A stretch of 64,000 nucleotides of DNA from assembly GCF_004103735.1 (NCBI RefSeq), contig NZ_CP035281.1, positions 2,356,001-2,420,000 of the forward strand, written 5' to 3'. The DNA comes from Aminipila luticellarii (GTDB lineage: Bacteria > Bacillota > Clostridia > Peptostreptococcales > Anaerovoracaceae). Both the position numbers and the translations under genes were made by a program. The notes beneath the pieces were generated by a model that was not told the origin of the DNA, did not search any database, and was given only the letters and a program-made list of their open reading frames with translations. Each line of letters starts with the position of its first letter. Within the stretch, counting starts at the first letter, position 1. Of this stretch, positions 32,962 through 41,322 are shown in pieces.

Positions 32962-34008
32962 ATGGCAAAGGAAAAATCACAAAGCATTGGCTTCTTTCAA
33001 AAATACCTGACCGTGTGGGTTGCTCTCTGTATGACGGCAGGTGTTTTAATTGGTAAACTTTTACCTGCCGTTCCTGCATTTTTAGGCCGTTTTGAGTATG
33101 CCAGAGTTTCTATTCCGGTCGCCATCCTCATTTGGGTGATGATTTATCCCATGATGATGAAGGTGAATTTCCAGAGCGTCAAAAATGTGGGGAAAAACCC
33201 AAAGGGGTTATTCGTCACATGGGTGACAAACTGGCTCATCAAGCCGTTCACCATGTACGGTATCGCCGCGCTATTTTTCTATGTGGTTTTTAAGGGCTTG
33301 ATTGCCCCTGACCTCGCCAAGGAGTATCTGGCGGGTGCAGTACTCTTGGGTGCGGCACCCTGCACAGCGATGGTGTTCGTCTGGAGCACGCTCACCAAAG
33401 GAAACCCTGCCTACACCGTAGTACAGGTAGCAACCAACGATTTGATTATTCTGGTTGCCTTTGTGCCGATTGTGAAATTCCTACTGGGCGTTTCCAACGT
33501 GTCCGTGCCATGGGACACGCTGATTTTATCGGTCATTTTATTTGTAGTCATTCCGCTTGCGGGCGGTATTCTGACCCGTGTGCTGGTGACAAATCGCAAG
33601 GGCACAGAGTATTTTGAAAACACCTTTGTCCATAAATTTGATAATGCCACCAGCATTGGTCTGCTGCTCACTTTGGTATTGCTGTTTTCCTTCCAAGGTG
33701 ATGTGATTTTGAATAATCCGCTGCACATTCTACTCATTGCTGTGCCGCTTGTTTTGCAAACTTTCCTTATTTTCTTCATCGCTTATTTTGCTTGCAAATG
33801 GCTGAAGCTGCCCCATGATATTGCCGCCCCTGCGGGGATGATTGGCGCGTCCAACTTCTTTGAACTGTCGGTCGCTGTGGCGATTGCATTGTTTGGTACT
33901 ACTTCACCGGCGGCTCTTGCCACCGTAGTTGGCGTGCTGACCGAGGTGCCGGTGATGCTGTTGCTTGTAAAAATCGCCAACAAAACGAAAGGATGGTTTC
34001 CAGTATGA
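32962..34008 (+). CDS. acr3: ACR3-type arsenite efflux permease
   Basis: A 348-residue ten-helix arsenite exporter of the ACR3 family (FLGRFEYARVSIPVAILIWV, PMMMKVNFQSVKNVGKNPK, GAAPCTAMVFVWS with the key Cys in helix 4, EVPVMLLLVKIANKT). It exports As(OH)3 using the proton gradient. Its stop overlaps the arsC start (ATGA). Confidence 0.95.
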   Translation: MAKEKSQSIGFFQKYLTVWVALCMTAGVLIGKLLPAVPAFLGRFEYARVSIPVAILIWVMIYPMMMKVNFQSVKNVGKNPKGLFVTWVTNWLIKPFTMYGIAALFFYVVFKGLIAPDLAKEYLAGAVLLGAAPCTAMVFVWSTLTKGNPAYTVVQVATNDLIILVAFVPIVKFLLGVSNVSVPWDTLILSVILFVVIPLAGGILTRVLVTNRKGTEYFENTFVHKFDNATSIGLLLTLVLLFSFQGDVILNNPLHILLIAVPLVLQTFLIFFIAYFACKWLKLPHDIAAPAGMIGASNFFELSVAVAIALFGTTSPAALATVVGVLTEVPVMLLLVKIANKTKGWFPV

Positions 34009-34412
34009 GCAAACCTAAAGTAGCATTTATCTGCGTACACAACTCCTGCCGCAGCCAAATTGCCGAAGCACTGGGCAAGTACCTTGCGTCTGATGTCTTT
34101 GAAAGCTATTCTGCCGGAACGGAAGTAAAGCCGCAAATCAATCAGGATGCTGTGCGGCTGATGAAGCAGATTTATGGCATCGACATGGAGCGAACTCAGC
34201 GCAGTAAGCTGCTGGAGGAGATTCCCCCAGTGGATATCGTGGTGACCATGGGCTGCAATGTGCAGTGTCCTTTTTTGCCCTGTATGCACAGGGAGGATTG
34301 GGGGTTAGATGACCCAACCGGCAAAAGCGATGTGGACTTTGAACGTACTATAAAAGCAATCCGCTCTAAAATTGAGAATTTGAGAGAGCGAATCGCTGAC
34401 AACAAACTATAA
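34005..34412 (+). CDS. arsC: Arsenate reductase, LMW-phosphatase type
   Basis: A 135-residue ArsC with the CX5R P-loop ICVHNSCRSQIAEA, further cysteines in TMGCNVQCPFLPCM and the DWGLDDPTGKSD segment that holds the general acid Asp. It reduces arsenate to arsenite for export by the preceding ACR3. Start at 34005 (ATGA overlap); an earlier in-frame ATG at 33993 is less likely. Confidence 0.93.
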   Translation: MSKPKVAFICVHNSCRSQIAEALGKYLASDVFESYSAGTEVKPQINQDAVRLMKQIYGIDMERTQRSKLLEEIPPVDIVVTMGCNVQCPFLPCMHREDWGLDDPTGKSDVDFERTIKAIRSKIENLRERIADNKL

Positions 34413-34414
34413 AG

Positions 34415-34445
34415 AACGAGGCTGGCGTTTGTCAGCCTCGTTTTC
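34415..34445 (+). terminator. Terminator of the arsenic operon
   Basis: AACGAGGCTG and CAGCCTCGTT stem followed by TTTT, just past the arsC stop. Confidence 0.9.
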
Positions 34446-34455
34446 CTATTCTCCG

Positions 34456-34511
34456 TTACATCCCCAGTATCGTCCAGTCAATACTTGCATAAGGACAGTG
34501 GAAATTTGCGG
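34456..34511 (-). repeat. maff2-end attachment repeat R3
   Basis: Core encodes WTILGM-stop with codons TGG ACG ATA CTG GGG ATG TAA. In frame the arm is HCPYASID. The arm diverges sooner than in the other copies. Confidence 0.8.
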
Positions 34512-34587
34512 CAACATATGGTACGATAACTTTTAACAAGTATTTGAATTGCTAATTATTTATAATCTGTACAGTAATTAAAGGCAT

Positions 34588-34650
34588 CCGTAAACTCCTG
34601 CTGCAGCCAAATTACGGAGATTATCGGCAAGCACTTTATCTCATATGTGC
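34588..34650 (+). pseudogene. Short arsC-like remnant
   Basis: The sequence encodes VNSCCSQITEIIGKHFISYV, which mirrors VHNSCRSQIAEALGKYLASD of the arsC at 34005. Only about 20 codons survive, with the P-loop Arg changed to Cys. It lies right after repeat R3, so cassette 3 may once have carried another arsC. Confidence 0.55.
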
Positions 34651-34708
34651 AACTTATATCAGGTAATTGTCTGTGAGAATTGATATACTGGAGAAAGGAG
34701 TGAAGCAA

Positions 34709-35050
34709 ATGTCTGTTCAAACAATAGAAACAATGGCAAAGTGGGTAGAAAATAACATAACAGAAAGCCCAAGCCTGCAAGATATGTCATCATATGTTGG
34801 TTATTCACCGTATTACTGCTCTACAAAGTTTCGGGAGCACATGGGTATGACATATAAACAATTTCTTGCCCAATGTAAATTAAAAGCTGCTGCTAATGAT
34901 CTTTGCATAACCAATGACAGAATAACCGATATTGCTTTTCGATATGGGTACTCGTCATCTGAAGCGTTTGCAAGAGCTTTTTCACAAGCGTTTCAATGCT
35001 CGCCACGCCAATATCGGAAAACTTCCGGTGTTTCTCTTAGCTCACCTTAG
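34709..35050 (+). CDS. AraC-family HTH protein without effector domain
   Basis: A 113-residue protein made only of the double HTH of AraC/MarA regulators (IETMAKWVENNITESPSLQD, GYSPYYCSTKFREHMGMTYK, ITDIAFRYGYSSSEAFARAF, CSPRQYRK). Start after GAAAGGAG. Relatives usually carry a C-terminal GyrI-like domain, which is absent, so it is either a MarA-like activator or a shortened gene. Confidence 0.85.
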   Translation: MSVQTIETMAKWVENNITESPSLQDMSSYVGYSPYYCSTKFREHMGMTYKQFLAQCKLKAAANDLCITNDRITDIAFRYGYSSSEAFARAFSQAFQCSPRQYRKTSGVSLSSP

Positions 35051-35099
35051 TCTATAGGGCGTATTGCTCCCTCCGAATTTGTAAATGCGAGGAGATAAA

Positions 35100-35975
35100 A
35101 TGTCTGACAAGTTTGGAAGAAATGATCTCTGCTGGTGTGGCAGCGGTCGAAAATATAAGAAATGTCATGGCCCTATTGATGAGCAAATTGAAATCTACCG
35201 CTTAAAGGGATATGAAGTGCCTTATCGAAAATTGCTTAAAACAAAACAACAGATTGAAGGTATTCGGGAAAGCAGCAAACGAAACATCGCTTTACTGGAT
35301 TTCATTGCAAATTATGCGGTTGATGGAATCACCACGGAAGAGCTTGACCGGCTTATCTTCGAAAAAACCAAGGAACTGGGAGGCGTTCCAGCAACACTCA
35401 ATTTTGACGGATACCCTAAGAGCGTGTGTATCTCAATTAATGATGTTGTATGTCATGGTATCCCCTCTGATCGTATATTCCTGCGAAACGGCGATATTGT
35501 AAATATTGATGTGTCTACAATTTATAACGGATTTTTTTCAGATTCTTCACGCATGTTTTGCATTGGTGCTGTTTCCGCTGAGAAACAAAAACTGGTTGAT
35601 GTTGCGAAAGAGTGTGTGGAGCTGGGCATTGAACAGGTAAAACCGTGGGGATTTCTTGGTGATGTTGGGCAAGCTGTTCAAGACCATGCAAGGGAAAATG
35701 GATATTCTGTCGTTCGAGAAATCGGAGGCCACGGTATTGGTCTACAATTTCATGAAGATCCTTGGGTCGGTTATGTGACAAAGCAAGGAACAGGAATGCT
35801 CTTAGTCCCAGGACTTGTTTTTACTGTAGAGCCTATGATAAATATGGGAAAATCCAATATAGTAACAGATAAATGCGATAATTGGACTATTCGCACTGCT
35901 GATGGGAAGCCTTCTGCGCAATGGGAAAAACAGGTGTTAGTAACCGAAACTGGTTATGAGGTGTTGGCATATTAA
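35100..35975 (+). CDS. map: Type I methionine aminopeptidase with SEC-C zinc motif
   Basis: A 291-residue peptidase that removes the initiator Met. Residues 6-24 are a SEC-C zinc motif (GRNDLCWCGSGRKYKKCHG). The catalytic part has VVCHGIPSD, the ligand pair in NIDVSTIYNGFFSDSSRMF, GGHGIGLQFHEDP, FTVEPMINMG and WEKQVLVTE, so all five metal ligands are present. As an accessory copy on mobile DNA it may give tolerance to an aminopeptidase inhibitor; that is inference. Confidence 0.92.
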   Translation: MSDKFGRNDLCWCGSGRKYKKCHGPIDEQIEIYRLKGYEVPYRKLLKTKQQIEGIRESSKRNIALLDFIANYAVDGITTEELDRLIFEKTKELGGVPATLNFDGYPKSVCISINDVVCHGIPSDRIFLRNGDIVNIDVSTIYNGFFSDSSRMFCIGAVSAEKQKLVDVAKECVELGIEQVKPWGFLGDVGQAVQDHARENGYSVVREIGGHGIGLQFHEDPWVGYVTKQGTGMLLVPGLVFTVEPMINMGKSNIVTDKCDNWTIRTADGKPSAQWEKQVLVTETGYEVLAY

Positions 35976-36073
35976 TGAACAGTTAGGAATAACCAGAATT
36001 TCTTATTATGAGCATAATGAGAACCTAAATGAGCAGACCCAGCTCCTTGCAGAACTGGACCTACTCATTATTA

Positions 36074-36137
36074 CTACATGCCAAGAATAGTCCAGACAAT
36101 CCTTGCATAAAGACGGTGAACGGATTTTTGTTTTCAT
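36074..36137 (-). repeat. maff2-end attachment repeat R4
   Basis: Core identical to R2 and R6 (codons TGG ACT ATT CTT GGC ATG TAG). In frame the arm reads KQKSVHRLYARIV. Left end of the ATPase cassette. Confidence 0.85.
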
Positions 36138-36248
36138 TTTAATTCTCCTTACATCTTCTATAATATTCTGGTTGACAATGATTGCAATCCTGCATATAAT
36201 ATATAGAATCTCTTTGCACTGCATTACATTCAGCATGAATGCGAGATC

Positions 36249-36361
36249 AACAGTACAAACTGAGCAGGCGATGAACCTTTTTGTAAAGGTCATGGGGCCG
36301 GGCCGCCCAATGAGCGGCAACAGATTGCAATTTGAGCACATCTGTGGGACAGTAGTATGTT
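36249..36361 (+). promoter_or_regulatory. NiCo (cobalt/nickel) riboswitch aptamer
   Basis: The four-way-junction signatures of the czcD/NiCo riboswitch are present in order: ACTGAGCAGGCGATGA, GGTCATGGGGCCGGGC, GCGGCAACAGAT, CACATCTGTGGGACAGT. The outer stem pairs AACAGTACAAACTG with CAGTAGTATGTT. A following hairpin (TGTTCCAT / ATGGAACA, 36359-36397) shares bases with the closing stem and may be the expression switch. It lies 107 bases before the P-type ATPase, which it should control in response to Co or Ni. Confidence 0.88.
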
Positions 36362-36467
36362 CCATAGGTGTGCTATTTTTTATACCCTGATGGAACACAT
36401 GACCCCGAAATGGAGTGCCATAGAGCTATCAAACGACTGCCGAAAGGCTAAAACGGAGGTAACTTTT

Positions 36468-39005
36468 ATGACAGACAAAAAGCAAAACATGGCTGGCTTA
36501 ACCGCCACCGAAGCAAAACGATTGCAGGAGCAATATGGTAAGAATGAATTGACCGCACGGAAAAAAGAAAGCTTTTTCAAAAAAATCCTGCATATTATCT
36601 GCGAACCAATGTTCTTACTGCTCATTGTTGCTGCGACCATTTATTTTATTCTGGGAGAATCCAGGGATGGTGCGATTATGCTCATTTTTGTGGTGGGCAT
36701 CATTAGCATTGATGTAATTCAAGAATGGAAAACCGATAAAGCCCTAAATGCCCTGAAAGATTTATCTGCCCCGCATGTCACTGTTATTCGTGATGGCAAG
36801 GAGCAGACCATTGCAAGTGCTGACCTTGTGCCCAGCGACTTAATGATGATTTATGAGGGGGTTAAAATCCCGGCAGACGGCATTATAATAAAATGTAACG
36901 ACCTGTGTGTCGATGAATCTTCGTTGACCGGCGAAGCGGAAGGTGTGTGGAAAATCAACACTGAGAGTGCAGATTCAACAAGCGACTATTGGCGGCGTGA
37001 TTATTGTTATGCTGGCACGCTGGTTACACAGGGCACAGCAACGGTACTGGTAGATAAAATTGGTGGCAGCACCGAATATGGAAAAATCGGTGCTAATGTT
37101 GCATCTGCACCAGAGGAACCCACACCCCTACAAAAGCAAACCGGAAGTCTTGTTAAACTATGCGCAGGAATTGCTGCAGTCTTGTTTGCCCTTGTAGGAA
37201 TATTCACATGGCTAAATATTCCTGACCACAGCTTTGGCGACAGGCTGATTGAAAGCATTTTGTCGGGCATCACCCTTGCCATGGCAATGATTCCAGAAGA
37301 GTTTCCTGTCATCCTCACGGTATTTTTATCAATGGGAGCTTGGCGACTTGCCAAAAAGCAGTCACTGGTGCGCAAGTTGCCTTCAGTGGAAACGCTTGGC
37401 GCCGTATCTGTGCTATGCGTAGATAAAACAGGTACCATCACGATGAATCAGATGACCGTGCAGGATACGTGGGCTACTGATGGCAACACCATAGCACTTT
37501 GTGAAGTAATGGGTATGGGCTGCGAGACCGATGCCTATGACCCAATGGAAAAGGCAATGCTCAAGCATTGCGAAACCCTTGGAATTTTAAAGGAAGATCT
37601 TTTTGCTGGAGAACTAATCAGCGAATATGCCTTTACAAATGAGTTGAAGATGATGGGGCATATTTGGCGCAGAGATGACGGAATTACCGTTGCCGCAAAA
37701 GGGTCCCCTGAGCGTATCTTAACTATTTGTAAGCTTACAGATTTAGAAAAACAAACAGCAGAACAGAAGATCACCGAAATGTCCAAACAAGGTTTGCGTG
37801 TAATTGCAGTTGCCACTGCAAAGCTACAAAGTGAAGCAGAAATTCCTGCACAGATCACAGACTGCCATTTAACGCTTTGCGGACTGATCGGGCTTGCCGA
37901 CCCACCCCGTGAAGGTGTAAAAGCAGACATCGCCGTTTGCAATAAAGCGGGTATTCGTGTTGTTATGATTACAGGTGATAATGGCATCACCGCCGCGTCT
38001 ATCGCAAAGAAAATCGGTATGCAAAACAGCGACCATATCATTACAGGCGATATGCTAAGCGAAATGACCGATGAAGAACTGCGTGAAAAAGTGAAGGATG
38101 TCAGCATTTTTTCTCGTGTCATTCCTGAACATAAAATGCGTATTGTAAAAGCATTCAAAGATAACGGTGAAATTGTCGCGATGACCGGTGATGGCGTGAA
38201 TGATGCACCCGCTCTCAAATATGCCGATATTGGCATTGCAATGGGTAAACGCGGCAGTGAAGTTTCCCGTGAAGCAGCAGATCTCATTCTAATGGACGAC
38301 AATTTTACTACTATTGTAGAAACGGTAAAAGACGGTCGCCGTATTTATGATAACATTCGCAAGGCTGTGGGCTATGTGTTCACCATTCATATTCCCATTG
38401 CCTTTGCCTCCTTACTTGCACCAATCCTTGGCATTGCCCCCTCAGCACTGCTTTTACTTCCTCTCCACGTTGTTCTGCTCGAGCTACTCATTGACCCTAC
38501 CTGCTCGATTGTACTAGAGCGTCAGCCTGCCGAAGCAGACATTATGGAGCGAAGCCCTCGAGATCCAAAGGAAAAACTGTTGACCGCAAAAACTCTAGCC
38601 AAAAGCATTTTGCAGGGACTTATCATTTTTGCGGCCTCCTTTGGAACGTATTACGTAATCCTCGATGGAAATGTTGATAATGCACCAGTTGCCCGGGCAA
38701 TGGGGCTTGCAATTATCATGCTATCCAACTTGTTTCTTGTACAGGTCAATAGTTCTGATCACGATTTTACCTTTCAATCGGTAAAGCGCCTTGTGAAAGA
38801 CAAAGTGATGTGGGCAGTTAACCTTGGTACACTGGCTATGCTTGGCATTATTTTGTATTCGCCACTCAATGGCTTATTAAAGTTGGCACCACTTTCTGCT
38901 TCTCTGTTATTAAAGGCTGTTATTATTGCATTTATCGCAGTGTTTTGGTTTGAGTTAGTGAAACTGGTAAAACGACAAAAACTGAAAAATGGTTCAATGC
39001 AATAA
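36468..39005 (+). CDS. Cation-transporting P-type ATPase (PEEFP type), likely Co/Ni export
   Basis: An 845-residue P-type ATPase of P2-like layout: TGEAEG actuator loop, AMIPEEFPVILT in helix 4, CVDKTGTITMNQ phosphorylation site, GDGVNDAPALKYADIGIAMG, and six C-terminal helices. PEEFP replaces the PEGLP of calcium pumps, defining a bacterial subgroup whose ion is not clear from sequence. The NiCo riboswitch directly upstream argues for cobalt or nickel. Start after GGAGG at 36468. Confidence 0.9.
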   Translation: MTDKKQNMAGLTATEAKRLQEQYGKNELTARKKESFFKKILHIICEPMFLLLIVAATIYFILGESRDGAIMLIFVVGIISIDVIQEWKTDKALNALKDLSAPHVTVIRDGKEQTIASADLVPSDLMMIYEGVKIPADGIIIKCNDLCVDESSLTGEAEGVWKINTESADSTSDYWRRDYCYAGTLVTQGTATVLVDKIGGSTEYGKIGANVASAPEEPTPLQKQTGSLVKLCAGIAAVLFALVGIFTWLNIPDHSFGDRLIESILSGITLAMAMIPEEFPVILTVFLSMGAWRLAKKQSLVRKLPSVETLGAVSVLCVDKTGTITMNQMTVQDTWATDGNTIALCEVMGMGCETDAYDPMEKAMLKHCETLGILKEDLFAGELISEYAFTNELKMMGHIWRRDDGITVAAKGSPERILTICKLTDLEKQTAEQKITEMSKQGLRVIAVATAKLQSEAEIPAQITDCHLTLCGLIGLADPPREGVKADIAVCNKAGIRVVMITGDNGITAASIAKKIGMQNSDHIITGDMLSEMTDEELREKVKDVSIFSRVIPEHKMRIVKAFKDNGEIVAMTGDGVNDAPALKYADIGIAMGKRGSEVSREAADLILMDDNFTTIVETVKDGRRIYDNIRKAVGYVFTIHIPIAFASLLAPILGIAPSALLLLPLHVVLLELLIDPTCSIVLERQPAEADIMERSPRDPKEKLLTAKTLAKSILQGLIIFAASFGTYYVILDGNVDNAPVARAMGLAIIMLSNLFLVQVNSSDHDFTFQSVKRLVKDKVMWAVNLGTLAMLGIILYSPLNGLLKLAPLSASLLLKAVIIAFIAVFWFELVKLVKRQKLKNGSMQ

Positions 39006-39063
39006 AAATAAGAGCTGCGTGAATTCTCACGTGGCTCTTACTTTTTTTACATGTATTGTGGTT

Positions 39064-39525
39064 TCAATCCCCCAATCTATCGGCATCTGCCTTAGTTTTG
39101 TGCACTGTGCCATGCGGATGATGTGGTGGTGCATAAATTGAATAGAGTTTTAAAGGGCATCGCCCTTTATTAACAACATTATGCCATGTTCCGGCAGGGA
39201 CAAAAATAACATCATCTGCTGCTATACATTGCTGGAAATCCAATTGCTCTTTGCGGTTTCCCATCAAAGCAACACCGTTTCCTTGTTCGATACGCAAAAA
39301 CTGATCAGTATCTGGATGTATCTCTAACCCAATTTCACCGCATACGGGAATACTCATCAGAGTTAACTGCAGGTGACATCCAGTCCACAATGTCGTGCGA
39401 TAGTTCTGATTCCGCCCAGTTGCTTGCGAAATGTTGGTAACATAGGGATAAGGCCCATGGTCTTGTTGGCATGACTCTACGGTCTGATTTCCGCAACCCC
39501 TTCTGTTTTCATTATATCGACTCAC
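39064..39525 (-). CDS. Cupin-domain protein
   Basis: A 153-residue single cupin (DQFLRIEQGNGVALMG for motif 1, DVIFVPAGTWHNVVNKG for motif 2). His and Glu ligands for a metal are present (IGLEIHPDTDQ). The start is GTG with AAGGAGG upstream. Many such proteins bind Fe, Mn or Ni, but the substrate is unknown. It is convergent to the ATPase gene in the same cassette. Confidence 0.85.
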   Translation of the reverse strand: MSRYNENRRGCGNQTVESCQQDHGPYPYVTNISQATGRNQNYRTTLWTGCHLQLTLMSIPVCGEIGLEIHPDTDQFLRIEQGNGVALMGNRKEQLDFQQCIAADDVIFVPAGTWHNVVNKGRCPLKLYSIYAPPHHPHGTVHKTKADADRLGD

Positions 39526-39714
39526 AAAAAAACACCTCCTTTTTCAGCTTAGGTAACATCACAAAATTATAAATTGCATAGCATTACCCTTATATATCTT
39601 ATGCGATTGGATTAATAGGGTGATTGAATCCTGAGGGTAATTACACTTAAACCCCTCTCGATGATATTAATCCTGGATACAAAGATAGGCTTACAACCTT
39701 TTTAATAAAGTAAA

Positions 39715-39750
39715 TAAGGAGCTACATCACGTTGTGATATAACTCCTTAT
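39715..39750. terminator. Hairpin terminator after the ferredoxin fragment
   Basis: ATAAGGAG..ACATCAC and GTGATAT..CTCCTTAT form a 15-base stem with AT-rich ends, just past the stop of the leftward gene. Confidence 0.7.
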
Positions 39751-39752
39751 CT

Positions 39753-40049
39753 TTATTGTTCCGAATATTCTATTGCATGAACCGGACATGCCTTTATTAC
39801 ACTTTGGAGTTTTTCATAATCAAGAGCCTGTTTATCATATGCTTTGACAACAGCTTTTTTCCCTTGCATTATAAACAGTGTGGGATAGTTCTTTGCACAA
39901 AGGGTACAGCCCATACAGGCATCCTTGTTAATATGGAGGCCGGGCTTAGCCAGCATTTCTCCCGGTAGATCCTCATCCCGAATAATTTTTGCCGAAATCC
40001 ATGAGAAGATGATTATGGCAAGTACAGTGAGCGCCCAACGAATGGCCAT
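39753..40049 (-). CDS. Membrane-anchored ferredoxin-like protein, probably truncated
   Basis: About 98 residues from the ATG at 40049: one membrane helix (MAIRWALTVLAIIIFSWISA) then a [4Fe-4S] ferredoxin domain (CMGCTLCAKNYP, CPVHAIEYSE). The ribosome binding site is weak. An upstream extension would run into the HTH fragment on the other strand, which starts within a few bases, so the true N terminus is probably lost at a recombination joint near 40055. Confidence 0.65.
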   Translation of the reverse strand: MAIRWALTVLAIIIFSWISAKIIRDEDLPGEMLAKPGLHINKDACMGCTLCAKNYPTLFIMQGKKAVVKAYDKQALDYEKLQSVIKACPVHAIEYSEQ

Positions 40050-40057
40050 GAACTTGG

Positions 40058-40279
40058 GACCTAAAAACTTTGCTTCATTACCTTCTGGCACTTTCTACCC
40101 AGCAAAAATCGGAATCTGTTTTGCTACCTATCACAAAAAAGCAGCTTGCTGACTACTTCGGTGTACAACGCCCCTCACTTTTCAGGGAACTGAAACGAAT
40201 GAAGGACGAAGGCTTAATTGAGATTGCAAACAAAAAAATATATATCAAATTTATCAGTGAGCCATGGTATTTTTCTTAA
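40058..40279 (+). pseudogene. C-terminal HTH of a Crp/Fnr-type regulator
   Basis: The translation TLLHYLLALSTQQKSESVLL, PITKKQLADYFGVQRPSLFR, ELKRMKDEGLIEIANKKIYI is the winged-helix half of a Crp/Fnr regulator. The cyclic-nucleotide-binding-like half is missing and there is no start. It abuts the ferredoxin fragment on the opposite strand. Confidence 0.75.
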
Positions 40280-40312
40280 GAAGCTTTACCCTTATTTTAG
40301 ATTATGAAATTA

Positions 40313-40344
40313 AGCCGTTGCATCTTTATCTTGATGCAACGGCT
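40313..40344 (+). terminator. Terminator at the end of the ATPase cassette
   Basis: AGCCGTTGCATC and GATGCAACGGCT stem, near copy of the hairpins at 29784 and 41008, ten bases before repeat R5. Confidence 0.8.
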
Positions 40345-40354
40345 CCTGCTTTGT

Positions 40355-40414
40355 CTACATCCCCAAAATCGTCCAGAGTATCCTTGCAAAAGGATGGCGA
40401 ACGGACTTTTTCAT
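40355..40414 (-). repeat. maff2-end attachment repeat R5
   Basis: Identical over 60 bases to R1 at 29131 (core and arm). Core encodes WTILGM-stop with TGG ACG ATT TTG GGG ATG TAG. Confidence 0.88.
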
Positions 40415-40451
40415 AGTATCTGTGTCCTTTCCATTGTTCATATTTGTTTAA

Positions 40452-40480
40452 TTGAAAGTTCCGCTTTACTATGGTAAACT
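40452..40480 (+). promoter_or_regulatory. Promoter of second cassette-1 copy
   Basis: TTGAAA-17 bases-TAAACT, identical to 29228-29256. Confidence 0.55.
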
Positions 40481-40589
40481 CACTTTATATATCTGCCGTG
40501 TAAAACTTTTGTGAAACGGTAGCATGGGAAATTAACGCTCGGTGAGCAAGTTTTATATAATTTATATAATGTGTGAGGTGGTGCAATAA

Positions 40590-40937
40590 ATGTTTAATGA
40601 AATTTGTATCTATGAGGCAAAGATTGAAAAGCAAGAGGAAATTGAGCAACTTATGAAAGAGGTTGCCGCCTTTTATATGGAGCAGGATGGTGTTATTGAA
40701 GTTAGATATATCAAACGCACCCACCGCCAAACAGATTTTAATGCCGTTAAAGAAGGGGCATTGCCTGTTCGCCTCACACGCAATGTAGGCAAAGTCACTT
40801 ATGTTTTACATTGGACTGTTAGAGATGAAGAAACTCACGCAAGGGTGTCAAAGTTAGGGTTAGAGCATTTTTACAAGCGATGGAACAGATGCTTAACCAC
40901 TATGCCAAAAATTATTTTGGGTGAAAACATTGTGTAA
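40590..40937 (+). CDS. Antibiotic-biosynthesis-monooxygenase-like small protein (copy 2)
   Basis: Protein identical to that at 29366-29713 (115 residues). See that entry for the fold. The perfect coding identity points to a recent copying event rather than an old duplication. Confidence 0.7.
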   Translation: MFNEICIYEAKIEKQEEIEQLMKEVAAFYMEQDGVIEVRYIKRTHRQTDFNAVKEGALPVRLTRNVGKVTYVLHWTVRDEETHARVSKLGLEHFYKRWNRCLTTMPKIILGENIV

Positions 40938-41007
40938 GGGTATGAGCACACCCTCTGTTAGTGGTTTAACTTCACCTACACAATAAAATCTGACTTATCA
41001 CGAATTT

Positions 41008-41039
41008 GAGCCGTTGCATCTTACTTGACGCAACGGCTC
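41008..41039 (+). terminator. Cassette 1 terminator (copy 2)
   Basis: GAGCCGTTGC / GCAACGGCTC, identical to 29784-29815, followed by repeat R6. Confidence 0.85.
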
Positions 41040-41048
41040 TTGCTTTGT

Positions 41049-41112
41049 CTACATGCCAAGAATAGTCCAGTCAATGCTTGCATATAGACGGTGAACGGAT
41101 TTTAATTTTCAT
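41049..41112 (-). repeat. maff2-end attachment repeat R6
   Basis: Core identical to R2 and R4. The in-frame arm is KLKSVHRLYASID. Left end of the AraC/VOC/DUF5131 cassette; the following 130 bases resemble the leader of cassette 1. Confidence 0.85.
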
Positions 41113-41149
41113 AGCACCGAACCCCTCCCTGTTGTCTATATTTAATTAA

Positions 41150-41178
41150 TTGAAACTTCCATTTTGCTATGGTAAACT
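41150..41178 (+). promoter_or_regulatory. Promoter of the last cassette
   Basis: TTGAAA-17 bases-TAAACT within a leader related to that of cassette 1. Confidence 0.5.
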
Positions 41179-41322
41179 TATTTTATATATTTACCGAGTA
41201 AAACTTTTTTGAAACGGTAGTGAGGAAAAATTTGCCCCGAAGGGGTGTATTTATATTTGCTTGATTCGCATTAGGCGGATAAACATAATGAAAACTTTAC
41301 TTTGAAGATGAGGGGGAATAAT

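Larger units (their letters stand above)
40355..41070 (+). mobile_element. Cassette 1, second copy
   Basis: Same unit as 29131-29846 with one base changed (G at 40964 for A at 29740). Identity begins at the left core and ends at the end of the right core: after GTCCAG the first copy continues AGTATCC and this one TCAATGC. Confidence 0.88.

Noticed and set aside
36357-36467. Upstream start for the P-type ATPase within the riboswitch region
   Set aside because: The frame is open back to 36357, but the segment is the riboswitch platform; GGAGG before 36468 marks the true start.
29784-41039. The repeated GAGCCGTTGC hairpins as recombination sites
   Set aside because: They have terminator form with T-rich tails, and are absent before R1, R3, R4 and maff2, so they cannot be the common site; the core is.
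29131-41070. Treating the attachment repeats as an insertion sequence or as terminal repeats of one composite transposon
   Set aside because: No transposase is present, the repeats are direct rather than inverted, more than two copies exist, and each copy encodes the same Maff2 end.
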